Assembly (NCBI GenBank): GCA_964414815.1
Contig: CAYPXY010000020.1
Location: 1 to 64,000, forward strand
Reading direction: 5' to 3'
From: Mariniblastus sp964414815
Lineage (GTDB): Bacteria > Planctomycetota > Planctomycetia > Pirellulales > Pirellulaceae
Length of the DNA stretch: 64,000 nt
Shown here: piece after piece, positions 1 to 8,835 of the stretch
Position numbering within the stretch: position 1 is the first letter of the stretch
Layout: every line of letters begins with the position of its first letter
Notes under the pieces: generated by a model
What the model saw: the letters and a program-made list of their open reading frames with translations, nothing else
Databases searched by the model: none
What the model was told of the DNA's origin: nothing
Made by a program: the position numbers and the translations under genes

Positions 1-170
1 TTGAATAGGGAGATTGCACCCTACCGTCGCGCCTGCGCCGACTATTTTTCGATCTGTCAGCTCCAACCATAGTTCGACCTACTTTCCATGTTTGTTTCGA
101 ACGAACGGTGGTCGGCTTCGGCTTGCGGCTAAACGTTCCATCGCTCCGTGAACGGTTACCAATAAACGTA
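1..170 (-). repeat. Family C inverted-repeat element, cut by the window edge
   Basis: This 265-base gene-free stretch holds a copy of a repeat also seen at 32066-32341, 34063-34465 and 49976-50169. Recognisable parts are a GCGCCTGCGCCGAC block near 28-43, the GTCGGCTTCGGCTTGCGGCT block near 112-131, and the terminal GTGAACGGTT at 148-157. The orientation is opposite to the copy at 49976. The other end lies outside the window. No ORF with a plausible product is present. Confidence 0.6.
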
Positions 171-265
171 TCGTTTCCTGCAATGGTGGGATTTGCTTGT
201 TCGAAAAAACGACTCCCGATCCCCTCATGCACGAACCCTCGCTACCTTAAACATTGTGTGAACAG

Positions 266-1843
266 CTACAACTGCTGAAACCGCTCGAAAACAAATTCGG
301 GCACTTCGCTTGAATCTTCAGGACGATATCGTTTTACCGGAAACGATCGAGCCACGGTTTGACGCAGCTCATTCAAATCCTTGATTTCGCCGCATCCCAT
401 AGCTTGCACCAGCAGATTGCCAATGGCGGTTGCTTCGACCGGGCCGCAGTGGACCGGCCGCTCAAGTGTGGAGGCGGTTATTTCGTTGAGCAATTCGTTC
501 TGAATGCCTCCCCCGACCATGTACAGTTCGTCCACTTGTTTTCCGAGGACCGATTCCAGCCGGTCGACGGTGTCTCGATAGGAAAGTGCCAGACTGTCCA
601 GACAACATCGCGCCCGTTGACCGACTGTCTCCGGGATCGGTTGTTTGCTTTCGGTTGCAAACGATTTCAGTTTATCAGCCATGTTTCCTGGCGATGCAAA
701 TCGCGAATCATTTGGATTGACAATGGTTCGAAAGGCTTCCGAGCTTCTTGCCTGTTCGACCATTTCGGAAAACGAAACAGGATCTCCCTGAGTTTCTAAC
801 TCACGTTTAAGCTCCTGAATCAGCCATAGTCCGGCAATGTTTTTCAGAAACCGGACCGAGCCATTGATGCCCCGTTCATTCGTAAACGGGATTTCGCAGG
901 CTCTCTCACTGACGAAGGGCTGATCGATTTCCATGCCGACCAGCGACCAGGTCCCCGATGACAGGAACGCCCACGATGAATCGGTATTCGTCACGGGGGC
1001 GGCTGCCACTGCAGCGGCGGTATCATGGGAGGCAGGTGAAATGATGCGTACGGATGGGCTTAGCCCGCTTGCGCTGGCCACCTCGTCTCGCAAGTGGCCG
1101 ACGGTATCGCCCGCCTCGATCAGCCTACCAAAGGCACGTGTCGGCAGGCCTAGTTGTTCAATCAGCTCAAAATCCCAGTCACCAGTTTCAATCGAGAGCA
1201 AGGCACTGGTCGATGCGATCGTTCGTTCGACTCCTATCTCGCCTGAGAGCCAATAGTGAAACAGATCGGGAATGAACAGCAAGCGATCTGCGGCCTTGAA
1301 AAAGTCCGGTTCCCGCTCCAATCGGGCCGCAACCTGGAAAACCGTATTGAACGGCATGAACTGAATTCCATTTCGTTGGTAGAGAGCCTGCCTACCGCCA
1401 ACCCGCTCCAGGACTTGCTTCGCCGCCGCGTCATTTTGCGGATCGCGATAGCAATGCGGCAGCCCCAGCAGTTCACCGCTTTTTCCAACCAGACACCAGT
1501 CGACACCCCAGGCATCCACACCGATACTGGCGAGCTCAACTTGGTTCTCAAGACACCAAGCCGACGCAGACCGCAAACCTTTGAGGATATTGAGCCAGAT
1601 ACCGGTCAGGTCCCAAACCGGGCCGAACGGTGTCGGGCAGGGATGATGCTCGAATCGATGCAGCTCCTCACATCGCAATGCTTTGGCTGCGTCCGGAGTG
1701 GGATAGACGTCCCCGTCTGTCAGGCGCGCCGAGCCTGGAGTGGGATAGACATCTCTGTCTGTCAGACCCTGGTCATCGAGTACACCGATGATCGCCCGGC
1801 CAGAACTTGCTCCCAGATCGATTGCCAGATGTGCCGATGTCAT
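266..1843 (-). CDS. rhaB: Rhamnulokinase
   Basis: FGGY-family sugar kinase that phosphorylates L-rhamnulose to L-rhamnulose 1-phosphate in the cytoplasm. The N-terminal phosphate loop DLGASSGR is at residues 9-16. A second nucleotide-binding element (SSGTWSLVG) is mid-protein, and a GGGIQNELLNEITA segment followed by a GPVEATAIGN motif near the C-terminus is typical of RhaB. At 525 aa it is about 35 residues longer than usual. The excess lies at about residues 26-60, where two copies of a DVYPTP-type peptide come from a short DNA repeat (see 1698-1763) placed just before the normal EELHRF strand. It lies 15 bp downstream of the aldolase/dehydrogenase gene on the same strand, so the two are probably one rhamnose operon. 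Substrate assignment rests on family resemblance plus this neighbour. Confidence 0.9.
   Translation of the reverse strand: MTSAHLAIDLGASSGRAIIGVLDDQGLTDRDVYPTPGSARLTDGDVYPTPDAAKALRCEELHRFEHHPCPTPFGPVWDLTGIWLNILKGLRSASAWCLENQVELASIGVDAWGVDWCLVGKSGELLGLPHCYRDPQNDAAAKQVLERVGGRQALYQRNGIQFMPFNTVFQVAARLEREPDFFKAADRLLFIPDLFHYWLSGEIGVERTIASTSALLSIETGDWDFELIEQLGLPTRAFGRLIEAGDTVGHLRDEVASASGLSPSVRIISPASHDTAAAVAAAPVTNTDSSWAFLSSGTWSLVGMEIDQPFVSERACEIPFTNERGINGSVRFLKNIAGLWLIQELKRELETQGDPVSFSEMVEQARSSEAFRTIVNPNDSRFASPGNMADKLKSFATESKQPIPETVGQRARCCLDSLALSYRDTVDRLESVLGKQVDELYMVGGGIQNELLNEITASTLERPVHCGPVEATAIGNLLVQAMGCGEIKDLNELRQTVARSFPVKRYRPEDSSEVPEFVFERFQQL
1698..1763. repeat. Family E repeat pair inside rhaB
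   Basis: Two 24-bp units (1698-1721 and 1740-1763) begin GTGGGATAGAC and end GTCTGTC, spaced 42 bp start to start, a whole number of codons. The reverse complement of the first unit matches 7200-7223 in alaS with only two differences. Read on the minus strand they encode the TDRDVYPTP and TDGDVYPTP peptides, which are absent from ordinary rhamnulokinases. They keep the frame open. Confidence 0.75.
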
Positions 1844-1858
1844 ATTGAACCTTACAGG

Positions 1859-4054
1859 TTATCTCAAGAATGCCTCATGCAACCCACCATCGACGTTGAT
1901 GATCTGGCCCGTTGTTTTACTGGACGCTTTGGACGCCAGAAAATAAATCGCTTCGGCCTGGTCATTGGGTGTGATCGGCTTTTTGGTCAGGGTTCGTTCG
2001 GCGTAGAACTCCGCCAGTCGATCCCGTAGGGTTTCGTCCGGCTCGGACTCCGAAAACTTGATTCCGTATTTTGACAACGAGGCGATGACCCGATCCCGCG
2101 GGAACATGGTACTGCCTGCGACCACGGTAGCAGGCGCCACTGCGTTGACTCGTACCAGCGGTGCCATCTCAATCGCCAACTCGCGAACCAAATGATTTGC
2201 AGCAGCCTTTGAGGTGTCGTAGGCCAGCGAGCCTTTCTTGCCGACGACACCATTAACGCTGGTCGTCAAGACAACCGACGCCGGCAAATTCTGTTCGGCC
2301 AGCAGCTCTCTCAGCTCGTCAACGATATTGAAACTGCCAACGACATTCACGTCGAACGTCTGCTTCCATTTTTCATTGGACAGCGATCCATTTCGCTCGG
2401 GCGCAAAAAAGACACCTGCCGTGACGATGATCTTGTCGATGCCGCCGTAGGCCAGTACCGCAGACTGAATCATTTGGCGGATCGAACTGCAATTGGTGAT
2501 ATCGACCGCCAGACCAATCGCCGGCCCGCATGACGAGATACCGCTTCCCGCGACCCCGATTCCCTGGCCATACTTGGAGGTCAATTCATTGGCGGTGGTT
2601 TCCGCATCCGTTGCTCTCAAGTCACAACAAACAACATGGGCCCCCTCTTTGGCGACCCGATGGGCGACGGCTTTTCCGATACCATTGCCGGCCCCAACGA
2701 CCAGCACGACATCGCGTGACAGTTCGGCTTCGGCCGGTGCCCGTTTGAGTTTGGCTTCTTCGAGCAGCCAGTACTCAATGTCGAAGGCTTCCTGCTTTGG
2801 CAGAGCAATATACTTGCCCATTGCCTCGGCGCCGCGCATCACCTCGACGGCACAGGCGTAAAATTCGGCGGTGACGCGAGATTCACTTTTGTTTTTTCCC
2901 CAAGCGATCATCCCGATTCCGGGAATCAACACGACCGTGGGATTGGGGTCTCGCATCGCCGGTGAGTTGGCGTGTTTGTGCTGCTGGTAATATTCCGCAT
3001 AGTCAGCACGGTACTGTTCCAGGCCGATTTCAAGTTTTGCCTTGAGCATCGCCAAATCTTCGGTCTGCGGATTCCAGTCGATGTAAAGCGGCTTGATCTT
3101 CGTCCGCAGGAAGTGATCGGGGCAGCTTGTTCCCAGTTCGGCCAGTCGGGCTGCGTCGGCCGAGTTGACAAACTGCATGATGGCCGGGCGAGTTTCGACC
3201 GTTCCGATAAACTTGTTCTGTTTCGAAATGCGCCCGCGCAGCCACGGCAGAAGTTCCACCAGAATCGTATCGCGATCTTCGTCCGGGAGCGATTGACACT
3301 TCTGGCCGCCAAATGTTTTTTCGCCTTTGTCCTTCGATTCAATGAAGCGAGCGGCTTTCTCGATCAGGGCCAGCGTCCGTTGATAACATTCGTAGTCGTC
3401 ATCCGCCCAGTTGATCAGGCCGTGCTGCCCCATCACCAGGCCCTTGAGTTCCGGTTGGGCTTCGACTTCACGCTGCATCATCAACCCCAGCTCGAATCCC
3501 GGACGCAGCCAAGGCACCCATCCGATTTCGCCGCCAAAAATTTCCTGCGTCAATTCTTTGGAGCGGTCGCAAGCAGCGATGGCGATCACGCTGTTGGGAT
3601 GCATGTGGTCGATGTGACGTGCTGGCAAAAATCCATGCAACGGCGTGTCGATGGAACTGGCTCGCGGATTGAGATTGAACGTGCAGTGCGGGAACAGCCC
3701 AACCATTGAGTCTTCTGATTCCGTCTTCGGGCCGGGATTGGGCGACGACTGATATTTTGGAATCAGCGCCAATAGTTTGTCCTGATACAACGACGCGAAA
3801 TTATCCAGTTTGGAAGTTCGAAGGTCGCCGCCAGAGCCTTTGACCCACAACACTTCGACGGCTTGGCCGCTGAGCGGATCGATTTCATGGAGCTTCGAAG
3901 AAGTATTCCCGCCACCGGTATTGGTAATACGCTGGTCGGCTCCCAGGCAATTTGAGCGATACACCAGTCGCTGTGCCGGTGAAAGCGAATCTGCGGCTGA
4001 ATGATCCCAAAGGTCTAAAACGTGTTGGTAAGGTGATTTGTCGGTGGTAGGCAC
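1859..4054 (-). CDS. rhaD: Bifunctional rhamnulose-1-phosphate aldolase / short-chain dehydrogenase
   Basis: Two-domain 731-aa enzyme. The N-terminal half is a class II aldolase/adducin domain with the metal-binding HMHPNSV motif and a downstream GQHGLINWADD histidine. The C-terminal half, from about residue 450, is a Rossmann short-chain dehydrogenase with VVGAGNGIGKAVA and the catalytic YDTSKAA motif. In this family (called RhaE/RhaEW or YuxG-like in other bacteria) the aldolase cleaves L-rhamnulose 1-phosphate to dihydroxyacetone phosphate and L-lactaldehyde, and the dehydrogenase acts on lactaldehyde. It is the first gene of the apparent rha operon and is followed after 15 bp by rhaB. No isomerase or transporter is visible before the window edge. 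Confidence 0.9.
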   Translation of the reverse strand: MPTTDKSPYQHVLDLWDHSAADSLSPAQRLVYRSNCLGADQRITNTGGGNTSSKLHEIDPLSGQAVEVLWVKGSGGDLRTSKLDNFASLYQDKLLALIPKYQSSPNPGPKTESEDSMVGLFPHCTFNLNPRASSIDTPLHGFLPARHIDHMHPNSVIAIAACDRSKELTQEIFGGEIGWVPWLRPGFELGLMMQREVEAQPELKGLVMGQHGLINWADDDYECYQRTLALIEKAARFIESKDKGEKTFGGQKCQSLPDEDRDTILVELLPWLRGRISKQNKFIGTVETRPAIMQFVNSADAARLAELGTSCPDHFLRTKIKPLYIDWNPQTEDLAMLKAKLEIGLEQYRADYAEYYQQHKHANSPAMRDPNPTVVLIPGIGMIAWGKNKSESRVTAEFYACAVEVMRGAEAMGKYIALPKQEAFDIEYWLLEEAKLKRAPAEAELSRDVVLVVGAGNGIGKAVAHRVAKEGAHVVCCDLRATDAETTANELTSKYGQGIGVAGSGISSCGPAIGLAVDITNCSSIRQMIQSAVLAYGGIDKIIVTAGVFFAPERNGSLSNEKWKQTFDVNVVGSFNIVDELRELLAEQNLPASVVLTTSVNGVVGKKGSLAYDTSKAAANHLVRELAIEMAPLVRVNAVAPATVVAGSTMFPRDRVIASLSKYGIKFSESEPDETLRDRLAEFYAERTLTKKPITPNDQAEAIYFLASKASSKTTGQIINVDGGLHEAFLR

Positions 4055-4146
4055 AGGATTAAATAGGGTTGCCAGGTTAGGGTGGCCAAGTGTATATGGT
4101 TGTCAGGCTTCAAGTTTAAACTTTAAGATGTAAAGTTTAAAGTGCC

Positions 4147-5514
4147 GTGGTGACACGTTATTTCAACGCCGTGAATTCGTTCCAAGCAAAAATCGAATCC
4201 CTTACTCGTGAAGTTGCGGAGCAGGTTTTTCCCGGCTTGGCGATCGGCGCTATCTGTGATGGTCAACGACTGGTTTGGTTGAAGGGATTTCGTGACCTTG
4301 AACAACAGCATCCTGTTCAGGAGGACACGATGTTCGAAATCGGCTCCGTCACCAAACCGTTTACAGCTATTCTGCTCACGGAAATGGTGTCGCGTGGGCT
4401 GGTCGGGCTGGATGACCCCATCGGAAAGTACTTGCCCGACGACATCGATTGGGTGGCCAATGGAGTTTACGAGATCACCTTTCGCGAGTTGGCCTATCAT
4501 CAAAGCTCGCTTCCTCGGTTGCCCGTGAATCTGGATGAGACCATCATCGATCCTCATCAGCCTTATGAAAACTTTTCGGTTGAGGACCTATTGATGGCGC
4601 TCCAGAAGCATCAGGCCGGCAAAGGCAAAAAAGTAGAGGAGTATTCCAATTTTGGATACGGCCTGCTGGGTTACTTGTTGGGGCAGATTCATGGAAGCGA
4701 TTACGAAACAGCGCTGCGCGAGTTGGTGCTGCAACCTTTGGGGCTTGGTGATACGGCTTGCAAACTTTCCGAAGATCAAACGCGGCGGCTTGCTCAACCT
4801 ACGATTGTAAAAGGTGTTCCGGTTCCAGCCTGGGTAATGCCAGAGGCCGTGATGGGGGCGGGTGGGCTGAGGTCGACGCTGGCAGACATGATGATATTTC
4901 TTCAAGCCAACCTGCATCCGGAAAACACCCCACTTGAGTCAACATTGGGAGCCACCCGACAAGTCCGGAGTTTCTGGAAGAAGGCATGGTGGCCGAGCGT
5001 TCTGGTATCCATCATGGTTTGGTTGGCGGTTGCCTACTTTTTGTCGAGCCGGATTCCATTTGGTCCTGCAGCTTCGATGTCCGCATTCTATCTCTATGTG
5101 TCGGTGTGTTTCGCCGGAGGCGATACCGGAAAGTTGGGGGCATTGCTTGTAAACGGTTTGCTGGTACTGGGAACGTGGTGGGTGTGGAGGGAGCAATTTT
5201 ATTGGTGTCCGCACTTAATTTTCGGGAGTGCGCTCGCGTTATTATTATCGCATGCATTCTGGAAAAAGGCGCGCGGAACCTTGGCCTGGTCCGTTGAGGA
5301 TCACCGCAAGGGGACCGTATTCTGGCATAATGGGATGGTAGGTGGCTCCGCTGCGTTCATCGGCTTTATGCCCAAACGGTCGTTGGGGGTTGTGGTGTTG
5401 GCCAGTGCAGCGAAGGACGTTGACTGGATTGGATTCCAGTTGCTTGAGTTTCTTTCAGCCAGGCCAAGGCACCAGCCATTGAAGAAGCTCGATGAATTGG
5501 GAATTGCGCGTTAG
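4147..5514 (+). CDS. Class C beta-lactamase-like serine hydrolase with an inserted membrane domain
   Basis: Serine hydrolase of the beta-lactamase/penicillin-binding superfamily. The nucleophile motif is SVTK at residues 67-70, the second motif YSN at 166-168, and the third motif (KTG equivalent) HNG at 394-396. Between the second and third motifs, at about 280-375, lie several hydrophobic spans (around 283-301, 312-325, 331-347 and 356-372). They look like membrane helices and are not part of the normal fold. No cleavable signal peptide is obvious. The reading frame starts with tandem GTG codons at 4147 and 4150; a later GTG at 4171 is possible. It stands alone, divergent from the rhamnose genes. 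Substrate is unknown: esterase, D-peptidase and amidase activities all occur in this superfamily. Confidence 0.8.
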   Translation: MVTRYFNAVNSFQAKIESLTREVAEQVFPGLAIGAICDGQRLVWLKGFRDLEQQHPVQEDTMFEIGSVTKPFTAILLTEMVSRGLVGLDDPIGKYLPDDIDWVANGVYEITFRELAYHQSSLPRLPVNLDETIIDPHQPYENFSVEDLLMALQKHQAGKGKKVEEYSNFGYGLLGYLLGQIHGSDYETALRELVLQPLGLGDTACKLSEDQTRRLAQPTIVKGVPVPAWVMPEAVMGAGGLRSTLADMMIFLQANLHPENTPLESTLGATRQVRSFWKKAWWPSVLVSIMVWLAVAYFLSSRIPFGPAASMSAFYLYVSVCFAGGDTGKLGALLVNGLLVLGTWWVWREQFYWCPHLIFGSALALLLSHAFWKKARGTLAWSVEDHRKGTVFWHNGMVGGSAAFIGFMPKRSLGVVVLASAAKDVDWIGFQLLEFLSARPRHQPLKKLDELGIAR

Positions 5515-5541
5515 TTTGATCTACTAGACGAAGTTGGCAGG

Positions 5542-5606
5542 AAAATTGAACGCAGAAAAGTCTTTCGCGTCCAGGCTTCCGCGATCATTTTTCTGCGTTC
5601 AATTTT
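5542..5606. terminator. Perfect 18-bp inverted repeat, possible terminator before alaS
   Basis: The arm at 5542-5559 (AAAATTGAACGCAGAAAA) and its exact reverse complement at 5589-5606 flank a 29-nt loop. The right arm ends in a run of T. It lies between the serine hydrolase stop and alaS. It could terminate the upstream transcript, though the long loop is unusual, so it may instead be a small palindromic repeat. Confidence 0.5.
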
Positions 5607-5670
5607 TCTGTCAACTGTGTGACTACCCTTTTCCGGTCGAAAAAGATATATTCTCGGAAAAGGAAACTGC

Positions 5671-8661
5671 ATGAAAACCAACGAAATTCGTCAAAAATAC
5701 CTAGAGTTCTTTCATTCCAAGGGGCATACCATTGTCCCCAGCGATGTACTCGTCCCCAAATGGGATCCGACCGTATTGTTCACTCCGGCGGGGATGAACC
5801 AGTTCAAGGACCACTTTCTTGGCAAAGTCAAACTTGAATACACTCGGGCTACCACTTCGCAAAAATGTCTGCGAACCGGCGACATCGAAAACGTAGGACG
5901 CACGGCCTACCACCACACGTTCTTTGAGATGCTAGGGAACTTCAGCTTCGGAGATTATTTCAAACGTGACGCCATCCACTGGGCATGGGAATTTCTGACT
6001 GACAAAAAATGGCTGGCGATCGATCCGAATCGGTTGACGGTTTCGGTTTACCTTGATGATGACGAGGCCGCTGAAATCTGGCAAAACGATATCGGTCTGC
6101 CGCTTGATCGCATCACTCGCATGGGCGAGCACGATAACTTCTGGCCCGCCGGTGCTCCGACCGATGGCCCGGACGGTGTCTGTGGACCGTGCAGCGAAAT
6201 TTTCTTTCATCCGGACAACGGCCCCGAGTGCGAAATCTGGAATCTGGTTTTCACGCAGTTCAATCGCGTTGGCGATCCGCCCAACAATCTGATTCCGCTG
6301 CCGAGCAAAAACATCGACACAGGAATGGGACTTGAACGCATTGCCGCAACGATGCAAGGAGTTACCACCAACTTCCATATCGATACTCTGCGCCCGATTG
6401 TGAATGCGGCGGCCGAGGTGGTCGGTATCAAATACGATCCCGATTCAGAAAATGGGCGACGATTGCGGCGCATCACGGATCACATCCGAGCCTGTACGAT
6501 GGCGATTCACGAGAATGTCTATCCGGGGGCGAACAAGGAAGAGTACGTCATCCGGCGACTCCTTCGTAGAGCCGTGCTGCAAGGTCATGAAATGGGTTTG
6601 CGAGAACCGTTCCTGTACCATCTTGTCCCTGAAGTCGTCAAACAAATGGAGCAACCTTATCCCGAACTTCGTGGCACGGTTGATCGGGTGGCTCAGGTGG
6701 TCAAAAACGAGGAAAAGAACTTTTTCAGTACGCTCGATGGCGGATTGGCAAAGATCGAAACGATCTTCGATGCCATGCGACGTTCCAATCAGGCAACGGT
6801 CGACGGAAAAGAGGCTTTCGATCTCTATCAAACGTTTGGTATTCCCGCCGAGTTGTTTGCCACGATGGCGGAGGAACGAGGGCTTGAGTTTGATTGGAGT
6901 GCCTACCAAACGGCCATCGAACAACATGGAATCGACAGCGGTGCCGGTTCCAAGGGAGTGATGGGCGATTTCGGACCGATCGATGACATCAAGCGGGAAG
7001 TTAAATCGACGCCCTTCACCGGATACGCGGAGACGAAAGCGAAGAGTAGCGTTTGCGGATTGGTTGAAGATGTGGGTGTGCAACAGGCTTCGGTGGATGG
7101 CGAAGGGACAGCTAAATCGGATCAGGACCATCAAGCCGTTTCGGAGCAGCGACGTGTGGGCGCGATTCATGCTCGCGATGATGGGGCCGGGGCGCGCGAG
7201 ACAGACCGGGAGGTCTATCCCACAAAGTCAGAGGTCTGTCCCACGAAGTCAGAGGTCTATCCCACGAAACAGTATGTCGTACTGGAAAGCACGCCTTTTT
7301 ATGCGGAGTCGGGCGGTCAGGTGGGGGATACGGGCCAAATCGTCGGCCCGAGCGGAACATTTTCTGTAACCGACACGCAGAAGAATGGTGATGTCATCCT
7401 TCATATCGGACAAATGATTCAGGGAACGCTATCAGATGGCGATACCGTTTCTGCGGTCGTTGATGAACCAAGGCGCAATGCCATTCGTAGAGCCCACTCG
7501 GCGACGCATATCCTGCACCATGCGCTGCAGAAAAATCTGGGCGAACATGCCCAACAACGTGGCTCGAAGGTTGTGGATGACCTGTTGCGATTTGATTTTG
7601 CCAATCTCGAAGCCGTACAACCGGCCCAGCTATCGGCGATCGAAACGATGGTGATCGATAAGATTGGACTCGGAGGAACCGTTATTGCTGAAATTTTGCC
7701 GCTCGAACAAGCCAAGAAAGCCGGCGCGATGATGTTGTTCGGAGAAAAGTATCCTGATCCGGTGCGTATGGTTTCGATAGGCGATTTCAGCAAGGAACTC
7801 TGTGGCGGTACGCATGTCGCTGCGGTCTCGGACATTGAGCGGTTTGAGATTCTGTCGGAAGAAAATATTTCATCAGGGACTCGGCGCATCCAGGCCATCA
7901 CTGGGAACCGGGCGCTCGAATATCAAGATCGGGTTCGCGGTACTGCTGAGCAAATGGCGACGAAGCTGGGTGTCCGCGCGATCGATCTGCCAAACGCCGT
8001 TTTGCAAATCCACGAAGAAGCTAAAAACCTGAAGAAACAACTTGCCGGAACGAAGAAGGAAGTCCGTTCGCCGTTGGAGACGAGCATCGTCAACCAAACG
8101 GACCCAAAGCAACGGTTTCTCAATCAGGATGGAAGGGAGCTGAGTTATCCCGAAGTTCGCGAACTTTTGAGAACCGTGGCTGGACGGCTCAATGTGTCGC
8201 TGCTCGAGGCTGCGGGTCGGGTCGAAGGCATGCTTGCCGAGATTGATCGCTTGAAAGAACGTCTGGCTCAACAAGGCAGCCAATCGATTGACGTCGATCA
8301 GCTCATTGCCAGTGCGGAAACCGCGAGCGGCATGAATTTGATCGTGGCGGAAGTTCCCGAAACCGATGTGAATCAACTCAAGCAGGTGATTGATCAAATT
8401 CGCAAGAAAACAGAATCGGCGGCCATTTTTCTTGCAACCCGACAGGGTGATGACAAGGTAGTGCTGGTGGCCGGACTGAGCCGAAACCTGGTCGACGCTG
8501 GAATGAGTGCCGGCGACTGGATCAAATCAGTCGCTCCGGTCGTCGGGGGAGGCGGTGGTGGAAAACCCGATCTGGCCCAGGCCGGTGGAAAAGAAGTTGC
8601 CAAAATTCCAGAAGCCATTTCCGCCGCAAGAACGTATCTTCAGAATGTTTCGGTTCGTTAA
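5671..8661 (+). CDS. alaS: Alanyl-tRNA synthetase
   Basis: Charges tRNA-Ala and edits mischarged products. The N-terminal class II catalytic domain begins with the typical KYLEFFHSKGH and contains a clear MLGNFSFGDYFK motif. The editing-domain zinc ligands are visible as HSATHILHH at about residues 608-616 and CGGTHV near 711-716. The C-terminal C-Ala part ends in a glycine run followed by KPDLAQAGG. At 996 aa it is long for the family. About 45 extra residues lie at 490-535, between the start of the editing domain (FTGY) and the VVLESTPFYAESGG strand, and include three 7-residue repeats of EVYPTKS type. A good Shine-Dalgarno sequence (AAAGGA) precedes the ATG. The insertion keeps all recognised catalytic and editing motifs. 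Confidence 0.97.
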   Translation: MKTNEIRQKYLEFFHSKGHTIVPSDVLVPKWDPTVLFTPAGMNQFKDHFLGKVKLEYTRATTSQKCLRTGDIENVGRTAYHHTFFEMLGNFSFGDYFKRDAIHWAWEFLTDKKWLAIDPNRLTVSVYLDDDEAAEIWQNDIGLPLDRITRMGEHDNFWPAGAPTDGPDGVCGPCSEIFFHPDNGPECEIWNLVFTQFNRVGDPPNNLIPLPSKNIDTGMGLERIAATMQGVTTNFHIDTLRPIVNAAAEVVGIKYDPDSENGRRLRRITDHIRACTMAIHENVYPGANKEEYVIRRLLRRAVLQGHEMGLREPFLYHLVPEVVKQMEQPYPELRGTVDRVAQVVKNEEKNFFSTLDGGLAKIETIFDAMRRSNQATVDGKEAFDLYQTFGIPAELFATMAEERGLEFDWSAYQTAIEQHGIDSGAGSKGVMGDFGPIDDIKREVKSTPFTGYAETKAKSSVCGLVEDVGVQQASVDGEGTAKSDQDHQAVSEQRRVGAIHARDDGAGARETDREVYPTKSEVCPTKSEVYPTKQYVVLESTPFYAESGGQVGDTGQIVGPSGTFSVTDTQKNGDVILHIGQMIQGTLSDGDTVSAVVDEPRRNAIRRAHSATHILHHALQKNLGEHAQQRGSKVVDDLLRFDFANLEAVQPAQLSAIETMVIDKIGLGGTVIAEILPLEQAKKAGAMMLFGEKYPDPVRMVSIGDFSKELCGGTHVAAVSDIERFEILSEENISSGTRRIQAITGNRALEYQDRVRGTAEQMATKLGVRAIDLPNAVLQIHEEAKNLKKQLAGTKKEVRSPLETSIVNQTDPKQRFLNQDGRELSYPEVRELLRTVAGRLNVSLLEAAGRVEGMLAEIDRLKERLAQQGSQSIDVDQLIASAETASGMNLIVAEVPETDVNQLKQVIDQIRKKTESAAIFLATRQGDDKVVLVAGLSRNLVDAGMSAGDWIKSVAPVVGGGGGGKPDLAQAGGKEVAKIPEAISAARTYLQNVSVR
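7200..7272. repeat. Family E repeat and 3 x 21-bp tandem array inside alaS
   Basis: Bases 7200-7223 match the rhaB repeat unit in reverse complement. From 7210 three consecutive 21-bp units (7210-7230, 7231-7251, 7252-7272) follow the pattern GAGGTCTRTCCCACRAA, encoding EVYPTKS, EVCPTKS and EVYPTKQ. Each is exactly seven codons, so copy number can change without a frameshift. Confidence 0.8.
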
Positions 8662-8835
8662 GAAACATTCTGAAGGGGTGTCGGGAGACGAATCGTGGCT
8701 TCCCACGAGCCGCTTTCTGGCGAAAAACGTGTGAATTGGCTCGCTTACCCGTTGACCTATCGGGTAGAATGAGCCTAATTTGCTGAAACTCAAAAACTAA
8801 AATCAAACTGAAATTAACCCAAACGGAGAAAAGAA

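Noticed and set aside
2972..3709. 245-codon plus-strand frame inside the aldolase gene
   Set aside because: No domain, and the minus-strand aldolase motifs are unambiguous.
5542..5606. T-box leader for alaS
   Set aside because: The simple perfect inverted repeat lacks the T-box sequence and specifier-loop layout.
7210..7272. Possible CRISPR-like direct repeats
   Set aside because: The 21-bp units are contiguous without spacers and lie in frame within alaS.
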